Assembly (NCBI RefSeq): GCF_030066895.1
Contig: NZ_JASJAV010000012.1
Span: 1-64,000 of the forward strand
Source: Breoghania sp.
Lineage (GTDB): Bacteria > Pseudomonadota > Alphaproteobacteria > Rhizobiales > Stappiaceae
Direction of reading: 5' to 3'
Length of the DNA: 64,000 nt
The notes under the pieces were generated by a model that saw only the letters and a list, made by a program, of their open reading frames with translations, had not been told where the DNA came from and ran no database searches. Both the position numbers and the translations under genes were made by a program. Shown piece by piece: positions 43,823 to 53,426 of this stretch (positions within the stretch are counted from its first letter, which is position 1; every line of letters begins with the position of its first letter).

Positions 43823-43913
43823 CTTTTCCAATAATCTGAAAATATTTCTAGTTTTCTTCAAAAGGGTCTTGATCCATTATCATCAAATGATTCCGCTTTG
43901 TTATACATGTGCT

Positions 43914-44471
43914 CTATTCCTTTTCGTATTTTTTGCGAAAACTGAATTTTTCATTTAGTATGACAAACGTGCCTGCGAATGGGCCAACTAACTTGAAAAT
44001 CTTGGCAGTCGGTTCATCCGCTAATTTGTGATGGCCCACTAACGCACTCGGGAAGTAATGCCCTGCTTCATGTTCAAGGAGAAATTTGTCAAGTCTTTCG
44101 TCAAAATGCTCAAGCGCATTGCGTAAACTGCAGTCTCTTAGAGCGAAACAATCTTGGGCGCCAAAGGCTTCTTTCAATCTCGTTGAGTGAATTTCGTAAA
44201 TTAGCTTCTGCCTCGGGGGCCAAAAAAACAAGACAACGCGGCTGCGTGCGACAACGACTCATTTATTGGCGAAACTATTTCTTCTTCTGTCGTTGCGTTT
44301 ATTGACATTTCGTCATATCTAGAGAAGGCAGCGTTTGACCTGCTTGAGGGATATAGAATTGAACTGATATATATATAGAATTGAACTGATATAAAAGACC
44401 TCATTATAGGGGAATATCCCGCCATGATCCTCAGCAATGCTTATTCTTCTGGAAATTTCTGATTTTTCCAT
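43914..44471 (-). pseudogene. AT-rich island gene, HEPN-like RX4H protein, broken by a 22-bp duplication and a T-run shift
   Basis: I recognise no named family. Removing one 22-bp duplicate (44351-44392) and adding one T in the T7 run (44222-44228) gives one protein of about 182 residues from ATG 44469-44471 (MEKSEISRRISIAEDHGGIF) through MSINATTEEEIVSPINES, FFWPPRQKLIYEIHSTRLKE and LRDCSLRNALEHFDERLDKF to KFSFRKKYEKE. RNALEH fits the HEPN RNase signature (Arg, polar residue, three residues, His) inside a predicted helix. The frame may have begun further upstream (ATG 44517) if two bases were lost. Codon use is AT-rich, unlike the rest of the window, which suggests horizontal acquisition; HEPN proteins often act in defence or toxin systems. 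Confidence 0.55.
44351..44392. repeat. 22-bp-period tandem duplication inside the AT-rich gene
   Basis: ATATAGAATTGAACTGATAT occurs at 44351-44370 and again at 44373-44392, a period of 22 bp. Because 22 is not a multiple of three, the duplication breaks the reading frame of the overlapping minus-strand gene. Confidence 0.95.
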
Positions 44472-44686
44472 ATCTAAATCTAGGGCTTCTTGTTTTCTAA
44501 GATATTGAAACTCTCATGTCGTAGCGGAGCGATTCTACAAGGTGTTAAGGCTTATTGATCGAATTGCAAATGTCAATCCGAGGAAGTCAATGAGATTCAT
44601 TTCCTCCGCTGGATTGCGCTTTCCGACAGGCGACCGCTTCGTCGCGATGTTTCCTGGCGTCCCGGAGGCGATTACCGGCGGAGGGC

Positions 44687-44869
44687 GTGCTCGCCGTTGC
44701 GCTGCTCGGCTGGCTCGATGATGGCGTGCCTCTTCCCGCAGCCACGCCTCTCGACAAGGATCGTGTTTCCATCGCCGTTCCCGATCACAAGACCAAGCTG
44801 CCGGCACTTGACGAGACGTTGAAGGCACTCGGCAAGCGGCTGGTTGTCAGTGTCGAGTATGCGGCCTGA
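44687..44869 (+). CDS. Orphan ORF, unknown
   Basis: A 60-codon frame (start alternative codon; LAVALLGWLDDGVPLP, DKDRVSIAVPDHKTKLPALD, ETLKALGKRLVVSVEYAA, TGA 44867-44869) has protein-like composition but no family that I recognise. A preceding ATG at 44591 (MRFISSAGLRFPTGDRFVAM) is in another frame, so the two could be pieces of one broken gene. On the minus strand, 44590-44680 reads RLRDARKHRDEAVACRK, faintly like the N-terminal arm of a tyrosine integrase; given the AT-rich island next door this is worth noting but weak. Nothing else supported in 44472-44930. Confidence 0.25.
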   Translation: MLAVALLGWLDDGVPLPAATPLDKDRVSIAVPDHKTKLPALDETLKALGKRLVVSVEYAA

Positions 44870-44930
44870 ACGAGGGCGTCTGAATACGTGCCGGATCTTG
44901 CGTTGTTGCACATTCTGGCTCTCTCCGTCG

Positions 44931-45015
44931 TCATCCCCCGGCGAAGTCCGGGGGATCCAGCACTCTCCGCATATGCTGGTACCCGCTGGATTGCCCGGAC
45001 TTCGCCGGGCAATGA
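44931..45015. repeat. Dispersed palindromic element, family I
   Basis: Arms TCATCCCCCGGCGAAGTCCG... (44931-44960) and CTGGATTGCCCGGACTTCGC... (44986-45015) are inverted repeats of about 30 bp with a 25-bp loop. The variant sequence of the stem (CGAAGTCCGG) shows compensated changes on both arms relative to other copies. Confidence 0.8.
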
Positions 45016-45163
45016 CGGAGGAAAGTATCGGCCGGGGGAATGAACGAGAGTTGCGCCGCAGGGGGGTAGAGGCGTGTTGCGGACGAAGACGCGTTCTCTC
45101 TCGCCATCCCCCGTCCCCCCGCTCTAAAACCGCTCCCGCTGAACTCAACGGGAGGTAACGTTC

Positions 45164-45587
45164 ATGCTCGTTTCAAGCCGTGACATCCAGATCGAGTGGG
45201 GGGATTGCGATCCGGCGGGAATCGTCTGGTATCCGCGCTATTTCGGCATGTTCGACGCCTGCACCGCCGCGCTCTTCCACAAGGCGATGGGGTTGAAGAA
45301 GATCCAGCTCATCGAGAAGTACGATTTCGTCGGTTTCCCAATGGTCGACACGAGTGCGAAGTTAGTGGTTTCGTCGGCGTTCGACGATGAAATCCACATC
45401 GACACCACGGTGACTGAACTCGGGCGCTCCTCCTTCAGCATCCTGCACAAGGTGATGAAGGGCGATCAGCTTGCCATCGATCGAGGCGACGGAAAAGCGG
45501 GTGTGGGTGGGCAAGCATCCGGACGACCCGGCGCGGATCAAGTCCAAGCCGATCCCCGATGAAGTGGTGGTGGCGCTCAAGGGTTAG
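45164..45587 (+). pseudogene. 4-hydroxybenzoyl-CoA thioesterase family protein, 4-bp duplication
   Basis: Hot-dog-fold acyl-CoA thioesterase. The N-terminus MLVSSRDIQIEWGDCDPAGI leads into VWYPRYFGMFDACTAALFHK with the catalytic Asp in CDPAG. The segment ILHKVMKGDQLAI is followed by CGATCGA, where ATCG is duplicated (about 45477-45484). Skipping it restores EATEKRVWVGKHPDDPARIK, SKPIPDEVVVALKG and TAG 45585-45587, giving about 140 residues, normal for the family. The substrate could be an aromatic or short-chain acyl-CoA. Strong ribosome-binding site GGGAGG 12 bp upstream. Confidence 0.8.
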
Positions 45588-45773
45588 CGCGTTTTAACGT
45601 TCATTTTCCATTTTCCAAATTCGACCGCAAAATCAGGTGATGCAGCGGAACGAGCCGTTGCGTAAATCGCGTTCGCACGGCACGCTCAACTGATATGGCC
45701 GACCGCCGTTTGCGCGTGACGGCTTTTCTCGCGCGTCGACGGATATCGCGCGAACCGACCGACGGACCTGACC

Positions 45774-48215
45774 GTGAACCGCTGCCTTCGCCTATTTGTC
45801 CTTCTTGCATGCTGCCTGATCGGCGCCAGCGTCGTGTCGCAGGTGCATGCCCAGTCCGCAAGCCAGATCATCGAGCGCGCCCTGTCGCCGGCCGACAAGG
45901 GGAGCGATGCGGCAAGCAAGACGGCCTCGGGAGAAAAAGCGGCGGCCGGGAAATCGGCGGCCGCCGAGACGACTGACTCTCAAACGGCCGACACTCCGGC
46001 TGCGGATGTGGGCAAGGCTGCGGCCGACGGCGACAAGGACGACACGAAGGCGGCCGCCGCCGTTCCCCTCGATCCCACGTTGCAGACGACGCTCGACGGT
46101 GCGCAGCGTCGCATTGACGGCTGGGGCAAGCAGCTCGACCGGATCGAAGCCGATCTGCAGCGCAAGATCATCGAGGCGCAGCGGGTGGACGAGATGCGTT
46201 CTCAGGTTTTGGACGTGCGCTCGGCCGGTGAAGAGATCCAGTCCAATCTGAAGCCGCGTGGGGAGGCCATCGAGAAGCGAGTGAAGGAACTGTCTCTGGC
46301 GGAAGGCTCGAAGGAAGCCGTGTCGGATGCGGTCACCGCCCAGCTCGACGATCAACAGGCCCAGCTGGCGGCCGTCAACGGCGTGCTCAAGCAGGTGCAG
46401 GTCGTCCAGCTTTACGCCGACGAGCTGTTGACTCGGATCATCCAGTATCGCCGCGATCAACTTATCCGCCGTCTGCTGACCCCGACCCCAAGCATTCTGG
46501 AGCCGCATTTCTGGTCGCGTGTGGCGCATGATCTGCAGCCGACGGTGAAATCGGCCGGATTGCTGATCTCCGACTGGTTCGGCCTGATCTATGCGCGTGC
46601 GGGCGCCTGGGCCGTGCTGCTGGTGGTCATCGCGCTGATCGGCACCTATGGGCTGATCTGGCCGGTGAGACGTCTGCTGCTCGATCTAACGGCGCGCGAT
46701 CCTGGTGCGGCGCCGGTGGCCCCATGCATCGCTCCACCGCGCCGGGCGATCTCGTTCTGGCGCTGTAATCGGTGATCGCGGTCGTGCTCGGCTTCCTCAC
46801 CATCGCCGGGTGGAAGGCGGTGGCGCGCTCGTCGAACCCGGAAGCCGAAACCATCGAGAACGGGGACTTGAGCTCCGTTGCGCGCTGGGTGATGCCGCTG
46901 TTCTGGCTCGGCGCACTCACGACGCTGTGCGCGCCGCTCATCGGCTATATCCGCGTCTCTTCTTTCGTGACCCAGCAGATCGTGTGGTCGGTGTCGGTGT
47001 TCGGCGTCACCCACCTGCTGCTGATGGTCACCGATGACGTGGCAACGGCACTGTTTCGCGGCGATACGCGGCTGGGCCGGGCCATGCGCGAAACCATGGC
47101 CCTGGGCAATGGAACATCGAGCAGATCGGCGTGCTGCTGTCCGGCATCCTGCGCATCCTGCTGATCGCCAGCGCTGTCATTTCTCTGCTGGCGCCGTGGG
47201 ACGTTTCCACCGGCGACGTGACCGGGCTGGTGCGTCAGGCGATCTTCGGGTTCAAGATCGGGTCCTTCACCTTCTCGCTGTCCGATATCGTTCTGGCGCT
47301 GATGATCTTCATCGTCGGGCTGGCGGTGACGCGCGCCATGCAGCGCTGGCTGGAGCGCGGTATCTGCCGCATACAAGACTCGACGTGGGGCTGAAATCCT
47401 CGATCCGCACGGGCTTCGGCTATGTCGGCGTGATCGTGGCGGGCATGGTCGCCTTCTCCTACATGGGGTTGAACCTCCAGAACATCGCCATCGTCGCCGG
47501 TGCGTTGTCGGTCGATGTCGACTTCGGCCTGCAGTCCATCGTCAACAACTTCATCTCGGATCTGATCCTGCTGGCGGAGCGGCCGATCAAGGTGGGCGAC
47601 TGGATCGTCGTGGGTGAGGCCCAGGGCTATGTGCGCCACATCAACGTGCGGGCGACGGAAATCGAGACCTTCGACCGCCAGACGGTGATCGTGCCGAATT
47701 CCGATCTGATCTCCGGCGTCGTGAAGAACTGGATGCACGACGACACGTCGGGCTGCATCATCCTCACTGTGGGCGTGTTTTATGACAGCGATCCCGAGCA
47801 GGTGCGTGATATCATGATGCAGATCGCGCGCGACAATTCCGAGCTGCTCGCCTATCCGGCGCCGGTCGTCTATTTCATGGATTTCGAGGCCTCGTCCCTC
47901 GATTTCGAATTGCGCGCCTATCTCGCGCAGAGCGATTATTCGCTGTCGGTGAAGTCGGATCTGCGTTTCGAGATCATGCGCCGCTTCAGCGAGGCGGGGA
48001 TCGAGATTCCCTTCCCGCAGCGCGATCTCAACCCGCGCGACATGGACCGGCTGGAAGACGTCATTCGCGGTCGTGGCGAGACGAGCCGGAACCTTCAGCC
48101 GACCTCTTCTGCGGCGGGTGAAACGTCCGGAGCTCCCAGCTCCACGCCGCACAAGCAGATACCCTCGACCCACGAAAGCCCCGCCGATGCAGATGGCGAC
48201 GGAGACGCCGTATGA
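45774..48215 (+). pseudogene. DUF3772-MscS mechanosensitive channel, frameshifts, TAA and mutated pore glycines
   Basis: Large MscS-type channel. From GTG 45774 it has a signal peptide (FVLLACCLIGASVVSQVHAQ), an Ala/Lys-rich linker, a DUF3772 coiled region (AQRRIDGWGKQLDRIEADLQ), several membrane segments and the C-terminal MscS domain (LILLAERPIKVGDWIVVGEA, TVIVPNSDLISGVVKNW). Lesions are shifts near 46720, 47112 (missing T, NWNIEQIG) and 47372, and TAA 46766-46768 (LAL*SVIAVV, family Gln). The pore block reads ALSVDVDFGLQSIVNNFISD where relatives have SVGVGFGLQSIVNNFISG: three Gly to Asp changes (47514, 47520, 47559). Its TGA overlaps the next gene. Confidence 0.8.
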
Positions 48216-48725
48216 CGAAGACCTTTCGCCACCTCGCCCTCGCGGTTGCCGCGACCGGGTTTTGCCGGTTGCGGTCCCGAGGCCACGGTGACGCCGCCGT
48301 TCTACCTGGATCTCGGGCGCAGCGGGGTTGAGGTCGATGCCGCTGCCGCCCGCACCATGATTTCGTCCTACCGCGAAAAGCACGGCGCTCCGGCGCTCAG
48401 CGTCGATCCGGAACTGACGAAGGTCGCCGAGGCGCAGGTGCGCGACATGGCGGCACGGTAATCGGTCGATGCATCTTTGGAAAAGGGCAAGGCGGCGCGG
48501 GCGCGTCTCGATGCGGTGGGCTATCCCAAGGGGCCCGTCGTGACGAACGTTTCGGCCGGATACCGGCGGCTGGCGGAAGCCTTCTCCGGCTGGCGAGATT
48601 CGCCCCAGCACAACGCACATATGCTGGACAAGCGCATGACGCGGATGGGCATTGCAACGGCCTATGCGCCGGGTTCCAAGTACAAAGTGTTCTGGTCGCT
48701 GGTTCTCGCCGCACTGGAGGAGTGA
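48212..48725 (+). pseudogene. CAP (SCP/PR1)-domain lipoprotein, frameshift and TAA
   Basis: ATG 48212 overlaps the channel gene stop (ATGA). The signal peptide MTKTFRHLALAVAATGF continues, after skipping an extra T near 48261, as the lipobox AGCGPEATVTPPFYLDLG. The CAP domain shows AAARTMISSYREKHGAPALS, LTKVAEAQVRDMAAR, then TAA 48459-48461, then SVDASLEKGKAARARLDAVG and the His-Asn motif WRDSPQHNAHMLDKRMTRMG. The family has a polar residue at the TAA codon. Bacterial CAP proteins are secreted and poorly understood. Confidence 0.8.
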
Positions 48726-48887
48726 GGGGCGAAGCTCCACGCTCTCGCGATCTCTCCTCCGGGATGACGGCGGAGAGATCGCCCAAAGATGCTACGTCCG
48801 CATGCGGCGACGCGCAGGCTTCCTCCATCCCGAAACTCGTCTATGCTCCGCGAGCCAAGAACAAGATCGGGTTTGGGAGGAATCATC

Positions 48888-50525
48888 ATGCTTACGCGCA
48901 CCGACAGCTATGCCGACCTTTATGCAAGCTTCCGCTGGCAGATCCCCGACTTCTACAGCATCGCCGCCGACACCTGTGATTGCTGGGCCGGGGCAGATCC
49001 CGAGCGAATCGCGCTGATCGATCGCCGGGCTGACGGGCGCATGCAGGAAATCAGCTATCGGACCTTGCGCGAAAAGGCGAACCGGCTGGCCAATGCGCTG
49101 GCGTCGCTCACGATCACGCGCGGCGACTGGGTGGCGATCCTGCTGCCGCAGATGCTGTTTGCTTATCTGGCGATCTACAAGCTTGCCGCCATTCCCTGCC
49201 ACTCGCCTCGTTCTTCGGCGTGGAGGCACTGGAACACCGGCTCGGCAATGCGGGCGCGAAGGCGATCATCACCGACAGCGCAGGGCTCGCGAAGGTCGCG
49301 GAATTGCGCGACAAACTGCCGGAGCTGGAGGTGGTTCTCACGGTCGATGATCCGGCGAGCACGCCGTTTGAAGGTGTCGAGAGCTTGTCGGGATTGATGG
49401 AACAGGCCTCCGACCGGTTCGAAACTTCGGTCACACGACCCGACGATCCGGCGCTGATGATCTACACCTTCGGCACGACGGGGCTCGCCAAGGGCGCGTT
49501 GCACGGGCATCGGGTGCTACTTGGGCATCTGCCCGGCGTGGAGATGCCGCACGAATTCCTGCCCCAGCGCGGAGATCGCTTCTGGACGCTTGCGGACTGG
49601 GCTTGGGCGGGCGGTCTGCTGAACGTCCTGCTGCCCTCGTTTCATTTCGGCATTCCGGTGGTCGCCTACAGGGCGGCGAAGTTCGATCCGGAGGAAGCGC
49701 TGTCGCTGATGGCAGAGATGGGGGGGGGGGCGCAATGCTTTCATTCCGCCGACCGCGCTGAAGATCCTGCGTACGGTGGAGCGTTCGAGCGAACGGTTCG
49801 ATCTGAAGATCCGGTCCATCGGATCCGGCAGCGAGTCGCTCGGTCGGGAGGTCTACGAATGGGCGCAGGAGGGGCTCGGCGTTACCATCAATGAATTCTA
49901 CGGTCAGACGGAGTGCAATCTGGTGCTCTCCTCCTGCGCGTGGTTCGGCGTGTCGCAGCCCGGCGCCATCGACAAGCCGGTGCCGGGGTACGAGGTTGCC
50001 GTGATCGGCGTGGACGGCGAAGCGCTGCCTGCCGGCGAAAAGGGGCAGATCGCCGTGAGGCGGTCGGATCCGGTGATGTTCCTGGAATACTGGAAGCGGC
50101 CCGAGGCCACGGAGCAGAAATTCGCCGGAGACTGGATGCTGACCGGCGATCAGGGCGTGGTCGATGAGGACGGCTATTTCCATTTCGTCGGCCGCGACGA
50201 CGACGTGATCACATCTGCCGGGTACCGCATCGGACCGGGCGAGATCGAGGATTGCCTGATCGCCCATCCGGCGGTCGCGCTTGCCGCCGTCGTCGGCAAG
50301 CCGTATCCGGTGCGCACTGAGATTGTCAAGGCGTTCATCGTGCTGAAGGAGGAGGCGGAGGCGACGCCGGAAACGGCGGAAGAGATCCGCCGTTACGTGC
50401 GCGACCGGCTCGCCGCTCACGAATATCCGCGCGAGATCGAATTCGTGGAGGATCTGCCGATGACGACGATGGGCAAGGCCATCCGCAAGGCCTTGCGCGA
50501 ACGGGTGCGGGCGGAGGTCGTTTAG
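48888..50525 (+). pseudogene. Medium-chain-type acyl-CoA synthetase (AMP-forming), frameshifts incl. G11 tract
   Basis: ANL-family ligase of about 545 residues. ATG 48888 follows GGGAGG. N-terminus MLTRTDSYADLYASFRWQIP, then CDCWAGADPERIALID (relatives CDRWA). One base is missing near 49199 (IPVPLASFFGVEALEHRLGN). The P-loop reads MIYTFGTTGLAKGALHGHRV; relatives have YTSGTTGLPKG, so the conserved Ser is Phe (codon 49469-49471, C to T type). A run of 11 G at 49720-49730 shifts the frame before NAFIPPTALKILRTVERSSE. The rest is open: NEFYGQTECNL, DDDVITSAGYRIGPGEIED and the catalytic Lys in MTTMGKAIRKALRERV. Confidence 0.8.
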
Positions 50526-50622
50526 GGGCGCGAGCTTCGGGGGCTGACTCAGGCGCGGTATCATAATGCCTCAACTTCGCAATATCGGCATGTGTCTGTG
50601 TCGAGAGCCACAGGCACAATTG

Positions 50623-50722
50623 TCATCCCCGCGCAGGCGGGGATCCAGCATCCCGTGGGCTCGCATTCTTGCCCTCAGCGCTTGATCCTGTGGTTACTGG
50701 GTCCCCGCCTGCGCGGGGATGA
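50623..50722. repeat. Dispersed palindromic element, family I
   Basis: Arms 50623-50648 (TCATCCCCGCGCAGGCGGGG...) and 50697-50722 (CTGGGTCCCCGCCTGCGCGG...) with a 48-bp loop that shares CTGTGGTTACTGG and its length with the copy at 2974-3073. It fills most of the 50526-50806 gap between two convergent genes. Confidence 0.82.
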
Positions 50723-50806
50723 CGATCGAGCGAGTGAGGACTCGTGCAATCAGCACCGAACATTGCGCCGGATGCACGGTCGAAATCCGGCTTCTGCCCC
50801 GCCTCC

Positions 50807-51004
50807 TCAGCTTATTCCGTGCATGAGGTAAACGGCGGCGAGGACGATGACGATGGTGAGCGCCTGGGCGATCACGCGGGCGCGCATCAGGCGTTGCGAG
50901 ACGTCCGGCGAACCTCGGCGCAGCATGTTGAACAGTCCCGCAATCAGAATCAGCCCGACGATGCCGATCCCGACCGGAATGAGATTGTAGAGAATCAGTC
51001 CCAT
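50807..51004 (-). CDS. Twin transmembrane protein with HIG1-type domain
   Basis: Intact 65-residue protein with two membrane helices (LIPVGIGIVGLILIAGLFNM and ALTIVIVLAAVYLMHGIS) joined by the basic loop RRGSPDVSQRLMRARVIAQ. The QRLMRARVIAQ segment matches the QRxMRxRVxxQ core of the HIG1 family, whose mitochondrial members (Rcf1) associate with cytochrome c oxidase. Bacterial members are probably respiratory-chain accessory proteins. Confidence 0.85.
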   Translation of the reverse strand: MGLILYNLIPVGIGIVGLILIAGLFNMLRRGSPDVSQRLMRARVIAQALTIVIVLAAVYLMHGIS

Positions 51005-51109
51005 CGAGCCCCCCCTCTCCGGGCACGAGCGTTTCCCTCCGCAACCCGTGCCCGCGTCTTGATCGAATTCACGTCAATTGATGACGGAAAACTTCCCTTA
51101 CGTCCAATA

Positions 51110-51974
51110 TCATTGTTCGCGGTCTGAGGCGCCGCCGAGCAGACGGTCCAGAAGGCGGCCGGGAATGAGGCGGCGCGCGACCGTCGCCAAATGGGCGGGG
51201 ACGGTGACCGGATAACGCAGTTTCGGCCGTTCCGCTTCAAGAGCTTTCGCGATTCGCTCCACCACCGCTTTCGGGGGAAGCTTGAAGCGTTTGCCGCCGC
51301 CGCGTTCCATCCGCGCCTTGCGCTTCTCATAAACTGCGCGGTGGACGGAATGCTTCGCATCGATGTGCAACCGGAACTGTTCGGCGGCGTTGGCCGAGAA
51401 CCGCGAGGCGATGGGGTCGGGCTCGACCAGCACCACATAGATGCCGGACCCGGCAAGTTCCAGGCGCAACGTGTCGGTGAGCCCTTTGAGCGCGAATTTC
51501 GAGGCGATATAGGCGCCACGATACTTCATGGCGATGAGGTCGAGGACGGAGGAGATCTGCACGATCCGTCTCTGTCCGCGCGCCCGCATGGCCGGGATCA
51601 TCCAGCAGGTGAGGTCGTGCCAGCCAAAGAGATTCGTCTCGAATTCATCCCTGAGAGCAGCGCGGGACGTCTTCCACCGCACCCGGCTGGCTGTAGGCGC
51701 CGTTGTTGATGAACCGTAAAGCGCCCCGTCGGTGGCCTTCAGGGCCGCCTCGGCGGCGCGCGTCACGCAATCGAGATCCTGATAATCGAGATGGAAGGCC
51801 TCGAAGCCGTCTGCCTTCAGGCGCTCCACGTCCTCCGGCTTGCGGACGGAGGTGAGCACCCGGTAGCCGCGCGGCCCTCAGGCCCGTTGCGGCTGCAGCG
51901 CCGATGCCGGGCGAACAGCCGGTGATGAGGACAGGGCGTCCCTGGCCGCTTTCTGCATCGACAGATCGTGCCAC
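51110..51974 (-). pseudogene. Short-chain dehydrogenase/reductase, frameshifts
   Basis: Classical SDR of about 280 residues. From GTG 51972-51974 (VARSVDAESGQGRPVLITG) the cofactor motif TGCSPGIGAAAA follows; relatives have TGCSSGIG. Shifts near 51875 (before YRVLTSVRKPEDVERLKADG), 51715 (into LFNNGAYSQPGAVED) and 51665 (into LRDEFETNLFGWHDLT) break the chain. The active-site part SSVLDLIAMKYRGAYIASKF (Ser, Tyr, Lys) and the rest to TGA 51110-51112 are open. It starts 1 bp after ubiH stops, so the two were cotranscribed. Confidence 0.75.
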
Positions 51975-51975
51975 C

Positions 51976-53211
51976 TCAGATGGTTTCGCCGGTGAGAAGC
52001 CGGGGCACCTGACCGGCAAGCCCGGCGGCCTCACGGATGAACATGCGCTTCATGCCGGGCATCCGATCGACGAGCCCGAGGCCGAAATCGCGTGCGGCGC
52101 GCAGGATGTCCGATTCGTTGGAGAACAGACGGTTCAGCACATCGGTGACGACGCCCATCTGGAAGGTGTCGAACCGGCGCCAGCGCGCATATTGCTCCAG
52201 CACGTCGAAGGCGCTGATATCGCGGCCGAGGCGGCGGGCCTCCACGATCACTTCGGCAAGTGCGGCTGCGTCGCGGAAGCCGAGATTGAGTCCCTGACCG
52301 GAAATCGGATGAATGCCGTGCGCCGCATCGCCGACAAGGGCGAAGCGCGGCTTGATGAAATCGCGCGCCAGCGTCAGCGACAGCGGATAGGCATGGCGGC
52401 CGCCCGCGATCTTCAGTTTGCCCAGGTGATGGCCGAAACGGCGCTCCAGCTCCATCTCAAAGGTGAAGTCATCGCCCTTGACCAGCGTTTCGGCGACCGA
52501 CGTCTTCTCGCTCCACACGAGCGAGGAGCGGTTGCCGGTGAGCGGCAGGATGGCGAAGGGCCCGGAGGGCAGGAAGTGCTCTTCTGCCCGGCCCTCGTGC
52601 GGGCGTTCGCGCTCGACCGTGCACACGATGCTGGACTGGCCGTATTCCCAGCGCACGGTGGAGATACCCGCCAGATCGCGCAGGCGCGAGCGCACGCCGT
52701 CGGCGGCCACCAGAAGACGCGAGGTGCGCATCTCCCCGCTTGCCAGCTCGATCTCGACGCCCTCGCCCTTTGTCTCGAAACTGGTGACGCTGTCGGGGGC
52801 GATCATCTCCACACCGACCGCAACCGCCTTGTCGTGCAGCGCGCCGACCATGTCGGCATTGGCGACCATGTGGGCAAACGGCTCGCCGGCTTCCACCTCG
52901 CCGGAGAAGGTGAGGAACACCGGGCGCACCGCATCGCGCAGGCGGCTGTCGGTGATGATCATTTCCTTGATCGGCTGGGCGCGGTCGGCGAATTCCTGCC
53001 AGACGCCGAGGAGGGTCAGCATGCGTTCGGCCGCCGATGCGATGGCCGAGCAGCGCAGATCCTTCGAAATGGCGTTGCGCGGACGGGTATCGACCACGGC
53101 GACCGCGATATCCGGGTCCGATGCCTTCAGCGCCAGCGCCAGGGAAAGCCCGACATAGCCACCGGCAACCAGAACGTCCAGCGTTTCCGTCTCATGTTGG
53201 GCATCCGTCAT
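51976..53211 (-). CDS. ubiH: Ubiquinone biosynthesis FAD-dependent hydroxylase (UbiH/F/L family)
   Basis: Open 411-residue frame: MTDAQHETETLDVLVAGGYV with the N-terminal FAD motif, the second motif LLVAADGVRSRLRDLAGIST, and the GD motif FALVGDAAHGIHPISGQGLN plus LGFRDAAALAEVI. This family hydroxylates the ubiquinone ring in the membrane. Relatives from this order read VAGGGYVGLSLAL, so one glycine codon appears to be missing near 53165, changing GxGxxG to AxGxxG spacing. The chain is otherwise undamaged. Which ring position it hydroxylates cannot be told. Confidence 0.88.
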   Translation of the reverse strand: MTDAQHETETLDVLVAGGYVGLSLALALKASDPDIAVAVVDTRPRNAISKDLRCSAIASAAERMLTLLGVWQEFADRAQPIKEMIITDSRLRDAVRPVFLTFSGEVEAGEPFAHMVANADMVGALHDKAVAVGVEMIAPDSVTSFETKGEGVEIELASGEMRTSRLLVAADGVRSRLRDLAGISTVRWEYGQSSIVCTVERERPHEGRAEEHFLPSGPFAILPLTGNRSSLVWSEKTSVAETLVKGDDFTFEMELERRFGHHLGKLKIAGGRHAYPLSLTLARDFIKPRFALVGDAAHGIHPISGQGLNLGFRDAAALAEVIVEARRLGRDISAFDVLEQYARWRRFDTFQMGVVTDVLNRLFSNESDILRAARDFGLGLVDRMPGMKRMFIREAAGLAGQVPRLLTGETI

Positions 53212-53426
53212 TTCCGTTCCTTACGATGTGCGAACCACTGCGGGGCCGCTTGCGACTTGACTTTTTCGCCTCGCCCCGCGCAGGGTTCCGCCGGTCGGCC
53301 TGCGGCGACGTCTTTTGCGTCTGCCGTTCTATCTAACGTTTTTCCCGCTCATTGGAAGCTTTGGGGACGCTTCGGCTGCAAAGCGTCGCCCGTTCGCAAT
53401 GGGCAGGCCACAGGAAGCAATCGCAT

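Noticed and set aside
44590..44680. Integrase remnant on the minus strand beside the AT-rich island
   Set aside because: RLRDARKHRDEAVACRK resembles an integrase arm domain only over about 17 residues, without the catalytic domain or an attachment-site repeat; too weak to call.
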